Source: an uncultured Spirochaetaceae bacterium
Lineage (GTDB): Bacteria; Spirochaetota; Spirochaetia; Treponematales; Treponemataceae
DNA: 12,499 nt
Assembly: GCA_902797925.1 (NCBI GenBank)
Contig: CADBUT010000048.1
Span: 1 to 12,499, forward strand
Reading direction: 5' to 3'
The position numbers and the translations under genes were made by a program. Under the pieces are notes generated by a model, which was not told the DNA's origin, made no database searches, and saw nothing but the letters and a program-made list of their open reading frames with translations. This document shows, piece by piece, positions 1 through 6,055 of this stretch (position 1 is the first letter of the stretch; each line of letters begins with the position of its first letter).

Positions 1-483
1 ATCATTGCTGAAGAAAAGGAAAAAAATACTCTCAGAGTTCTTATGATGGCAGATGTAAAGCCATGCCAATATTTGACTGGAATCAGCGCTTATGTCTGGG
101 CAGTCTGTATGCTTGGAGCACTGGTCATGTCAATTACGCTGCCGGTATCAGCGCGCACATTTTTTCTTCTTATTATGGGAATTGGTTTCGTAATTTCTAT
201 TATTGTGGGCGCCTGTATAGGTATCTTTTCAAAAAATCAGATGATGGCAACCTCGCTTACAATGCCGTTAATGCTGATCTTCTCTTTTGTTCCGATGCTC
301 TCGATGTTTAATGAAAGCATCAGAAAATATTCAGCAGCTGTATTCACACAGCAATTGAGACTGCTGATGGATAAAATGACTTTTGAAGGATTTCCATTAA
401 CCGGTATAATAGTTCTGGGCGTTAGTGCTGTCTTTTTTGCAGGTTTATTCTTTGCTGCATATCAGAAAAAAGGACTGGATTAG
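1..483 (+). CDS. ABC-2 type transporter permease, C-terminal part (5' truncated by window)
   Basis: This is the 3' end of a membrane permease subunit of an ABC transporter of the ABC-2 family, which exports drugs, peptides or sodium with a separate ATPase. The reading frame is open from base 1, so the real start lies upstream. The first visible residues (IIAEEKEKNTLRVLMM) match the coupling region of ABC-2 permeases, where an EEKE..GTL-like motif precedes the last membrane helices. About four hydrophobic segments follow, at roughly residues 30-50, 54-76, 82-100 and 135-153 of the visible part, and the protein ends in a short charged tail (YQKKGLD). The substrate cannot be told from this fragment. 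The ATPase partner is presumably upstream. No hairpin terminator is visible just after the stop. Confidence 0.8.
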   Translation: MIAEEKEKNTLRVLMMADVKPCQYLTGISAYVWAVCMLGALVMSITLPVSARTFFLLIMGIGFVISIIVGACIGIFSKNQMMATSLTMPLMLIFSFVPMLSMFNESIRKYSAAVFTQQLRLLMDKMTFEGFPLTGIIVLGVSAVFFAGLFFAAYQKKGLD

Positions 484-490
484 TTAAAGC

Positions 491-510
491 CTGAAATAGG
501 TCTGAAATAG
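491..510. repeat. Tandem 9-bp direct repeat, period 11
   Basis: CTGAAATAG occurs at 491-499 and again at 502-510, so the copies lie one DNA turn apart. They sit just after the permease stop and upstream of the strong ribosome binding site at 541. This could be a small operator or chance in AT-rich DNA. Confidence 0.35.
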
Positions 511-560
511 TTTTCGATTAATAATTTGAAGATTGCTGTGAAGGAGGAGTGCAAACCGGA

Positions 561-689
561 ATGAACAGGCTGACTGAAAATGTAATTCTTTTCATGACTA
601 TTGCGTTTCTCCTTCCTCTTCTCCCTGCTTATCTGCTAAAATCAAACCAAGGGGAAAAATATGATAGAAACGCCGCGCCTGCTTCTTAG
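561..689 (+). CDS. Possible 42-residue membrane peptide or N-terminal gene remnant
   Basis: A short ORF starts with ATG at 561, 11 bases after a near-perfect Shine-Dalgarno AAGGAGGAG (541-549), the strongest in the window. It encodes a polar N-terminus (MNRLTENV), one hydrophobic helix (about residues 8-26, with LLPLLPAYLL) and a short polar tail, and it stops inside the next gene (stop 687-689, 29 bases past the GNAT start, different frame). The strong site and the helix argue for translation. The last nine codons overlap the GNAT coding sequence out of frame, which suggests either a coupled leader peptide or the front end of a larger membrane protein cut off by rearrangement. I do not recognise a named family. 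Confidence 0.35.
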   Translation: MNRLTENVILFMTIAFLLPLLPAYLLKSNQGEKYDRNAAPAS

Positions 690-1179
690 GGACTATAAAA
701 CTGAAGATTTTGACGCACTTTATGAAATAATGTCTGATGCCGAGACTATGCAGCATTATCCCGCTCCCTTTGATGAAGCAAGGACAAGACGCTGGATTGA
801 ATGGAATCTTGAAAATTATTCGAAGTATGGCTTTGGCTTGTGGGCTGTTGTTCTAAAAGAGACAGGTGAGTTTGTCGGAGACTGCGGAATTACCATTCAG
901 AAAATTGACGGAAAGGACTTGCCGGAAATCGGCTATCATATTCATAAAAAATACTGGAAACGCGGATTTGCAAAAGAAGCCGCGGTGGCTGTCCGTGACT
1001 GGGCTTTTGAAAACACAGATTATACGTCGCTTTATTCGTACTGCAAATATACAAATGTGGCATCCTACAAAACTGCAGAAGCAATAGGAATGCATTTTGA
1101 AAAAGAATATCCGGACGAAGCTAACAAAATTACTCATGTTTCTGTGATTCATAGAAAGGAATATAAAACAAATGATTGA
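661..1179 (+). CDS. GNAT family N-acetyltransferase (RimJ/RimL-like)
   Basis: This is a 172-residue cytoplasmic enzyme expected to move an acetyl group from acetyl-CoA to an amine. It opens with the IETPRLLLRDY signature of the RimJ/RimL-type GNAT subgroup, has the central beta strand region (FVGDCGITI, residues 71-79), and carries an acetyl-CoA pyrophosphate loop around residues 98-107 (YWKRGFAKEA, the R/Q-x-x-G-x-G/A pattern). The late motif TNVASYKTAEAIGM (131-144) matches the usual N..S..v.eklGF region. Length is normal for the family. The start ATG at 661 has AAGGGG at 649-654, six bases upstream. The stop overlaps the next gene's start by 8 bases, so the two are translationally coupled. 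Members acetylate ribosomal protein N-termini, antibiotics or metabolites; the substrate here is not predictable. Confidence 0.88.
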   Translation: MIETPRLLLRDYKTEDFDALYEIMSDAETMQHYPAPFDEARTRRWIEWNLENYSKYGFGLWAVVLKETGEFVGDCGITIQKIDGKDLPEIGYHIHKKYWKRGFAKEAAVAVRDWAFENTDYTSLYSYCKYTNVASYKTAEAIGMHFEKEYPDEANKITHVSVIHRKEYKTND

Positions 1180-1480
1180 GTTTAAGAAATTCACAGATTT
1201 TTCAAGAGGAACAATGTACGGCATTTTGCAGGATGCCTATGCTTATGATGAGCGGAACAAAAAAATCTGGGACAGCAGCTGGAAAGAGTCGGATGACTTT
1301 TTTTACGATAATCCTGAAATTGCAGAAAAGTACGGGCTGGTTACCTGCATAGACGGAAACCAGACTGCAATACCTTATGAGAACAACGGACCCTTACTGT
1401 GTTTGGTAAATAAAGCTATTGTAAATAGATATTTCTATTTCTATGGCTCATACCCCGATGCTTGCACCGGGGTTCGTTGA
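1172..1480 (+). pseudogene. Truncated second GNAT acetyltransferase
   Basis: The ORF overlaps the preceding GNAT stop by 8 bases (ATG at 1172). Its first ~62 residues (MIEFKKFTDFSRGTMYGILQ..., ESDDFFYDNPEIAEKYGLVTCIDG) look like the N-terminus of a known GNAT group in which IDG is followed by a PIGFISWD-type strand and then the acetyl-CoA loop. Here, after about base 1360, the frame continues into unrelated sequence (NQTAIPYENNG... to YPDACTGVR) and stops at 1480. The acetyl-CoA binding half is therefore missing and the product is unlikely to be an active acetyltransferase. I did not find the missing half in the other two frames. A deletion or recombination joining it to the 3' side of the convergent HD-GYP gene, whose stop is at 1481, is the simplest reading. 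Confidence 0.6.
1452..1473. other. Short G+C hairpin between convergent genes
   Basis: ACCCCG (1452-1457) pairs perfectly with CGGGGT (1468-1473) around a 10-base loop. It lies within the tail of the GNAT remnant and 7 bases beyond the minus-strand HD-GYP stop. Neither side has a proper U-tract, so it is only a weak candidate for a bidirectional terminator or RNA-stabilising hairpin. Confidence 0.4.
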
Positions 1481-3880
1481 TTATGAGATTGTACTTTGAT
1501 CTGTGTGGCGGGGAATAATCCGGATATCCGTGATAGCACACTGGTCACCGGTTAAAGCAATATAAAGATTCTTAGCATTATTAAGAATAGTTGATTCACT
1601 CTTTATTTTGAGCCCAAGATTTTCAGTCTGCATTATAATTCTGTTCTTTTCTTTTTTGATTATTATCTTACAGTCCAGGCCTTTTTTGTTTTCTTCTTTC
1701 CAGTTTTCCCAGCCTTTAAAATTTTCTGTATGTTCAACAAAAACTTCGTTTGTTACACGCGAATCGGAAACGTTGCTTTCTCCATCAAGACGTAAAAGCT
1801 GGTATTCAGAAAAATCTGAAGCTTCCAGTTTTCCATTTGATGAAGAAAAAAGACAGATAAACGGACAGTGCCAAACTAGCCGTGCTGTCGGATAGCTCAT
1901 AGCATGAAAGGTCAGGTCCATTTCATCAGTGACAGGAATTCCTTGTGTAGAAGAAATCCTGTAGCCGTTTGACTGAATATTCGGAATATCTCCCTCAGGA
2001 CAATCTTTAATATAAGTGATTTCTTCTGCAATGCGTGGAATAGAATCAAAAGGTGTAGCCTTTTCATCAACTTTTACTGAAATATCGTGAATTCCGCAGT
2101 GCTCTCCGCTGATAGAAAGAAAGGCATACCGCGAAATATCCGGCAAAGCCAGAAGCACTTCAAAAAGCAGATTGCCTTTAAACATACGGATATAAACATG
2201 ATCCTGATTTCTGACGGCCTCAATCTTGTACCTGTTTTTTTCAACTGCTGTTTTCTGATTTTTTATTCTGACTTCAGATTTTCTTACATTCTTTTCAATA
2301 ACAGTTCCATCCAGTTTAATCTGGGCATATTCAAGATACATCAGATTTCTGTTGTTTTCTTCTCCCGGGTGTACGTTGCCGTCAAGGGCATCAAAAATAA
2401 TCAGAGTCGGTAAGCTTTCGTTTTCTGCAAAACCTTCATCGCTATTGCTGCAAAAACTGATGGTTGCATTCCACTGTGTAATTCCAAAACCCATTGAACA
2501 CTCGTTATAAACAGATTCACAGTGAAAGTCTGTCCGGGATGTTAAATATGCGCCAGATATACTTTCCTTCATTTTGTATTCTGTATCCAGATCAATCAAA
2601 TGAATCATCATTTTTGCAAAATTCGGATCAAACTGTGTTTCAATACCCTTTACAAATTCTTCGCGGACTATGTGCTGTGGAATTGCGTTTCGGTAACTTC
2701 GGTTTGAAGTCATTGCATCATAGGCATCTGCGACAGCAATGATCCGTGCAATTTCCGGAATTTTTTCACCGGCAAGACCCTCCGGATAGCCTCTGCCATC
2801 GTATCTTTCATGATGATATCTGGCTCCTATGCTTAACCAGGGTGACTGTTCAATGCTGGACAAAATATTTCCGCCGACAACCGGATGCGCTTTTATCTGT
2901 TCAAATTCTTCATCTGTAAGTTTTCCATTTTTTGAAAGGATTTGAATGGGTACCCCGATTTTTCCGACATCATGCAGTAAGGCCGCAAAATAGGTCTTGT
3001 CACATTCCTCTTCTGATTTTCCCGCTGCCTGTGCAATTTGTTTTGAATATTCGGCAACGCGCCTTGAATGTCCGTTGGTATATTCATCTTTTGCATCAAT
3101 GGCTCTTGCAAGTGCTTCTGTTGTCTGCTCGAACATAATATGAAGATTTGTTTTTTCATGTTCAAGAACTTCAAGTTCTTTTTTGCGTGCTTTATCAACA
3201 GTTTTGTTCAAATCAAGAAGCACAAAAATATAAATCAGTGTTACAGTAAAAACAATTGAAATATTTGTAAGTGAAAGTCCATAAGCAAAAATCTGTGCGA
3301 TTGTTGCAATAATTGGTACTATAGAAAAAAGTTGCAATGGGTATCTTATAAGCTTTGAAAATTTTCTTCCATATTGAATTGTGACAGAAGTTATCAATAA
3401 AAGGCTTAGCATAGGAAATGCATAGCACATCAGAAATCCGTTAGCTCTCTGATAACGGTTCATTTCATCAAAGGTATAATACAGACCTGTAAACTGTGAA
3501 AAAATGAGATAAAAAATTCCAACCCCGCATAAGATGTCTATACATTGAAGGCGAAGCAATTTCTCTTTAATGCCGCCTTCCTTATAAAGCAATTCCTTTA
3601 AATATTGATTAAAAACAAGAGTGTTTAAAAGACTTAAAAAGTAAACAAGAAAATTACAGATTCGAACCATCCACCAGCCGAGAGTAGAAACGTCTCCACG
3701 GTAGATATATGCAAATCTGTCTGAAATCAAAAGCAGGGTGGAAAACAATTCAAGGAAGCCGATAATTCGTCTTTGCTTAGTGGAGAGTGCTTTGGTACAG
3801 AATGCAAGAACTGCAAGAACTGCACAGATTCCACTCAAAAAGAGCATTATATTCAGCTGATGATTTCTTAAGAATTCCAT
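1481..3880 (-). CDS. Membrane HD-GYP c-di-GMP phosphodiesterase with duplicated C-terminal domain
   Basis: Residues below count from an in-frame TTG at 3916 (811 aa). An N-terminal membrane domain (about residues 22-235, six to seven helices) is followed by a coiled linker (236-270) and a complete HD-GYP domain: H283, H315-D316 in HDVGKIGVP, H344, H368-H369 and DGRGYP (373-378), with D397. These are the metal ligands and signature of c-di-GMP phosphodiesterases, so hydrolysis of c-di-GMP is expected on the cytoplasmic side. Residues ~466-803 are two copies of an unknown beta-rich module, unusual after HD-GYP. I prefer ATG 3880 (799 aa, MEFLRNHQLNIM): the TTG overlaps a likely -35 box, and a TATAAT at 3893-3888 would start the transcript at or next to this ATG. 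Neither start has a Shine-Dalgarno. It is convergent with the GNAT remnant and divergent from the phosphatase. Confidence 0.9.
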   Translation of the reverse strand: MEFLRNHQLNIMLFLSGICAVLAVLAFCTKALSTKQRRIIGFLELFSTLLLISDRFAYIYRGDVSTLGWWMVRICNFLVYFLSLLNTLVFNQYLKELLYKEGGIKEKLLRLQCIDILCGVGIFYLIFSQFTGLYYTFDEMNRYQRANGFLMCYAFPMLSLLLITSVTIQYGRKFSKLIRYPLQLFSIVPIIATIAQIFAYGLSLTNISIVFTVTLIYIFVLLDLNKTVDKARKKELEVLEHEKTNLHIMFEQTTEALARAIDAKDEYTNGHSRRVAEYSKQIAQAAGKSEEECDKTYFAALLHDVGKIGVPIQILSKNGKLTDEEFEQIKAHPVVGGNILSSIEQSPWLSIGARYHHERYDGRGYPEGLAGEKIPEIARIIAVADAYDAMTSNRSYRNAIPQHIVREEFVKGIETQFDPNFAKMMIHLIDLDTEYKMKESISGAYLTSRTDFHCESVYNECSMGFGITQWNATISFCSNSDEGFAENESLPTLIIFDALDGNVHPGEENNRNLMYLEYAQIKLDGTVIEKNVRKSEVRIKNQKTAVEKNRYKIEAVRNQDHVYIRMFKGNLLFEVLLALPDISRYAFLSISGEHCGIHDISVKVDEKATPFDSIPRIAEEITYIKDCPEGDIPNIQSNGYRISSTQGIPVTDEMDLTFHAMSYPTARLVWHCPFICLFSSSNGKLEASDFSEYQLLRLDGESNVSDSRVTNEVFVEHTENFKGWENWKEENKKGLDCKIIIKKEKNRIIMQTENLGLKIKSESTILNNAKNLYIALTGDQCAITDIRIIPRHTDQSTIS

Positions 3881-3887
3881 AACAGAA

Positions 3888-3916
3888 ATTATAAATGATG
3901 AAAACTGAAAGTGCAA
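3888..3916 (-). promoter_or_regulatory. Promoter of the HD-GYP gene, predicted leaderless
   Basis: Reading the minus strand, TTGCAC (3916-3911) and a perfect TATAAT (3893-3888) are separated by exactly 17 bases. The predicted transcription start is 3881 or 3880, at the ATG. The -35 matches consensus only at TTG. Confidence 0.5.
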
Positions 3917-3968
3917 ATTTATAACTTACAGCTGTCTCTTTTTTGTTCATGAAAATCTGTGACAATTG

Positions 3969-3977
3969 TGATACAAT
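3969..3977 (+). promoter_or_regulatory. Extended -10 promoter of the phosphatase gene, predicted leaderless
   Basis: TGATACAAT fits the extended -10 form TGnTAnAAT. The start site expected seven bases after the -10 box is 3984, the A of the phosphatase ATG. There is no Shine-Dalgarno in front of that ATG and no clear -35 box, which extended -10 promoters do not need. Confidence 0.45.
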
Positions 3978-3983
3978 AAAAGA

Positions 3984-4658
3984 ATGAGAATTGTACTTAT
4001 CCGTCACGGAGATCCTGATTATGAAAAGGATTGTCTTACAGAACTTGGACACAAACAGGCAAAGGTTGTGGCAAAGCGTCTTTTGAAAGAAGGTATAGAA
4101 GAGATTTATTGTTCTCCGCTTGGAAGAGCACGCCAGACTGCACAGGCTTTTTCAGAAGCCTCTGGAATCAGCGGAATCAAAATCCTTGATTTTATGCAGG
4201 AAATCCGTTTTGGCTGTGAAGGAGAATTGTACGACAACAAATGGAATCCCTGGCTTGGGGTGAATAGCCTTGTCCGTGAAGGGAAAAATCTGCAAAGTCC
4301 AGAATGGCGCGAATATCCGGTTTTCAAAAATAATTATTCAACCGGAGATGCAGATAAAATTGCAGTAGAAGCAGATAAGTGGCTTGCAGCTTTTGGATAC
4401 GTACGTGAAGGCTTTTACTACCGGAACAACCGTAAGGATGATAAAGAAAAGACGGTTGCAATTTTCTGTCATGGAGGTTCAGGCACAGCTTTTATTGCAC
4501 ATGTTTTGAATCAGACTTTTCCATATATGTGTGCGGCGCTTTTGAATTATGGGCATACGACAATTTCTGTTTTAAAATTTGATAAAACGCCTGGAGTATT
4601 AACATTTCCAATTATTGAGCTTTTGAATGACGACAGGCATTTGAAAGAATTAAAGTGA
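3984..4658 (+). CDS. Histidine phosphatase superfamily protein
   Basis: This is a 224-residue cytoplasmic protein of the phosphoglycerate-mutase-like branch. The catalytic RHG motif is at the N-terminus (LIRHGDPDY, R7-H8-G9). Other pocket residues are visible: R48 in YCSPLGRARQTA, the acid at E73 in MQEIRFG, and H163 in FCHGG. All residues needed for the phosphohistidine reaction are present, so phosphatase activity is expected. The stretch between E73 and H163 is longer and more charged than in small family members such as CobC, which may set substrate choice; the substrate is unknown. The ATG lacks a ribosome binding site and coincides with the predicted transcription start, so leaderless translation is likely. 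It diverges from the HD-GYP gene across about 100 bases. Confidence 0.88.
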   Translation: MRIVLIRHGDPDYEKDCLTELGHKQAKVVAKRLLKEGIEEIYCSPLGRARQTAQAFSEASGISGIKILDFMQEIRFGCEGELYDNKWNPWLGVNSLVREGKNLQSPEWREYPVFKNNYSTGDADKIAVEADKWLAAFGYVREGFYYRNNRKDDKEKTVAIFCHGGSGTAFIAHVLNQTFPYMCAALLNYGHTTISVLKFDKTPGVLTFPIIELLNDDRHLKELK

Positions 4659-4715
4659 AAAAAACAATCATTAAATTTCAACGGAAAGTGCCGTGAAGCA
4701 TGGAACTGTATCAAA

Positions 4716-5462
4716 ATGCATCCGATGGAAAAGTCATCAAAAAAAACGCAGATAAAGAAATACGCCGGAGCTGCCGCTTTAACAGTGGCTTTGTTTTTGG
4801 TTCAGCTTGGCATCAGCCGTTTAAGCTGGCTTATGGCAGAAATGCTCCCGGATTTTCCCTATGACCCGGACGGCTTGTATTTCCGGCTGGCTGTGCACCA
4901 TATTTTGCAGATGCTTCTGGCTCTTTTGCTGATATTTACTCTTTACAAGGCAAAGGGCATAACCGGATTTGGTCTTGAACCAAAATACAGCAGTATTGGA
5001 ATAAAGCATACTCTGGTATTCTGCACTGTGATTATTGTTTATTATTCATCTGCGTATATTATTGGGTGTTTTACTAAAACTATAGGCACATATAACTATG
5101 AGTTAAACGCAGGTAATGTTGCCGGCACTCTTGGTTTTCAGCTGCTGCTTTCCGGTCCTTCTGAAGAAATATTGTTCCGCTCTCTGCCGGTAGCGCTTTT
5201 TCTGTTTGTGTTTAAAGATGACAATAAGGCAAATAAAGCGCTTACAGTTGTGCTTGCAGCTTTTTTGTTCGCTCTTGCGCACATCAATGTTTTTAACTTC
5301 AGTGTTCCATGGTTTCAGGTTTGCTATGCCTTTGTTCTCGGGCTTGCGTACGGCTATACTTTCATCAAAACAAAAACTGCCGTTTATCCAATGATAATGC
5401 ACAGCATGAGCAACGTGATTTCTGTGGGCGGTTGTTATATTTATATGCATTTTGTAAAATGA
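4716..5462 (+). CDS. CPBP family intramembrane glutamic-type protease
   Basis: This is a 248-residue polytopic membrane protein with about seven hydrophobic segments. It carries the CPBP/Abi (Rce1-like) signatures: EEILFR (E150-E151...R155), FALAH (F185...H189) and the late HSMSN (H229...N233). In this family the glutamates and histidines form the intramembrane active site. Bacterial members are linked to processing of lipidated or secreted peptides, bacteriocin self-immunity and cell-wall functions; no bacteriocin gene is nearby, so the role is open. The start is uncertain: ATG 4716 is given, ATG 4725 is possible, and an out-of-frame ATG at 4700 would join this frame if the A8 tract at 4739-4746 were one base shorter. 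None has a good Shine-Dalgarno. It lies 57 bases after the phosphatase and may be co-transcribed. Confidence 0.85.
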   Translation: MHPMEKSSKKTQIKKYAGAAALTVALFLVQLGISRLSWLMAEMLPDFPYDPDGLYFRLAVHHILQMLLALLLIFTLYKAKGITGFGLEPKYSSIGIKHTLVFCTVIIVYYSSAYIIGCFTKTIGTYNYELNAGNVAGTLGFQLLLSGPSEEILFRSLPVALFLFVFKDDNKANKALTVVLAAFLFALAHINVFNFSVPWFQVCYAFVLGLAYGYTFIKTKTAVYPMIMHSMSNVISVGGCYIYMHFVK

Positions 5463-5511
5463 GGTATAAGAACAATGATTAACAGAATAAATAAAAAAAG
5501 CGGGTTATCTA

Positions 5512-5943
5512 ATGAAAGTAAAATTTTATGACACAGCGGACGATGCTCTGCTGAAATTTGCGGTTATCATTTCAAAGTTTGGCAATAAGCTGGTGTTTTG
5601 CAAGCACAAAGAAAGAAACACCTTTGAAGTGCCCGGCGGACACAGAGAAGCAGGCGAGACAATTCTTGATGCAGCTAAAAGAGAACTGAAAGAAGAAACA
5701 GGCGCTTTAGAGTTCACTATAAAGCCTGTTTGCGTATATTCTGTGACCGGCAAAAACAGACTGAATGATACCGGCGATGAAATGTTCGGTATGCTCTATT
5801 TTGCAGAAATAACAAAATTTGAAAAAGAGCTGCACAGCGAAATTGAAAAAGTCTTTATGTTTGATGAAATTCCATCTGAGCTGACATATCCGTTAATTCA
5901 GCCGGAACTGATAAAAGAAGCAGCGCGCAGAGGCTGCCTGTAA
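5512..5943 (+). CDS. NUDIX hydrolase
   Basis: This is a 143-residue cytoplasmic hydrolase of nucleoside diphosphates linked to another moiety. The full Nudix box is present at residues 43-65 (G43, E49, R57-E58, E61-E62, G64), matching GX5EX7REUXEEXGU, and is preceded by FEVPGGH, a typical strand leading into it. The metal-binding glutamates are all kept. Substrates vary from oxidised dNTPs to sugar nucleotides and cannot be read from the box. The ATG at 5512 has no clear ribosome binding site. An 18-codon ORF (5475-5531, MINRINKKSG...) begins 9 bases after GAGGT at the CPBP stop and runs across the NUDIX start in another frame, so coupled translation is possible. The gap to CPBP is 49 bases, consistent with one operon. 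Confidence 0.9.
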   Translation: MKVKFYDTADDALLKFAVIISKFGNKLVFCKHKERNTFEVPGGHREAGETILDAAKRELKEETGALEFTIKPVCVYSVTGKNRLNDTGDEMFGMLYFAEITKFEKELHSEIEKVFMFDEIPSELTYPLIQPELIKEAARRGCL

Positions 5944-5948
5944 ATCTT

Positions 5949-5968
5949 AAAAAAAAATTGCTTTTTTT
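5949..5968. terminator. A/T-only hairpin after the NUDIX gene
   Basis: A run of nine A (5949-5957) and a run of seven T (5962-5968) flank TTGC. They can form a weak A-U stem followed by further T-rich sequence (CCAACCTTTTTT). It has the position of a terminator but no G+C stem, so support is weak. Confidence 0.25.
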
Positions 5969-5990
5969 CCAACCTTTTTTACCTGCTACG

Positions 5991-6020
5991 CACTATATAA
6001 GCAAAGGTGCGCTTTTAGTG
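5991..6020 (+). promoter_or_regulatory. Imperfect stem-loop upstream of the sigma factor gene
   Basis: CACTA (5991-5995) pairs with TAGTG (6016-6020). Inside, AAGC (5999-6002) pairs with GCTT (6011-6014), leaving the loop AAAGGTGC. Two bulged T residues interrupt an otherwise ten-pair stem. No U-tract follows, so it is not an obvious terminator. It sits just upstream of the palindrome at 6026. Confidence 0.35.
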
Positions 6021-6025
6021 TACAA

Positions 6026-6037
6026 AAACTATAGTTT
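6026..6037. promoter_or_regulatory. Perfect 12-bp palindrome, candidate operator of the sigma factor gene
   Basis: AAACTATAGTTT is fully self-complementary. It lies directly before a TAAAAT box (6041-6046) that would place the transcript start near 6053, three bases before the ATG at 6056. A dimeric regulator bound here would cover the promoter spacer. The core CTATAG recurs upstream of the serine hydrolase at 7795-7800. Confidence 0.4.
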
Positions 6038-6055
6038 GGGTAAAATGGTAATAAG

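Noticed and set aside
853..1224. 123-residue minus-strand ORF over the GNAT gene
   Set aside because: The plus-strand GNAT has clear family motifs across the same bases; the minus-strand reading is Cys/Phe/Ile-rich without a domain.
4659..4715. Possible terminator between phosphatase and CPBP genes (CGG-AAAGTG-CCG)
   Set aside because: The stem is only three base pairs and no T-tract follows.
5475..5531. 18-codon ORF with GAGGT before the NUDIX start
   Set aside because: Too short and featureless to call as a gene; mentioned only as a possible coupling leader.
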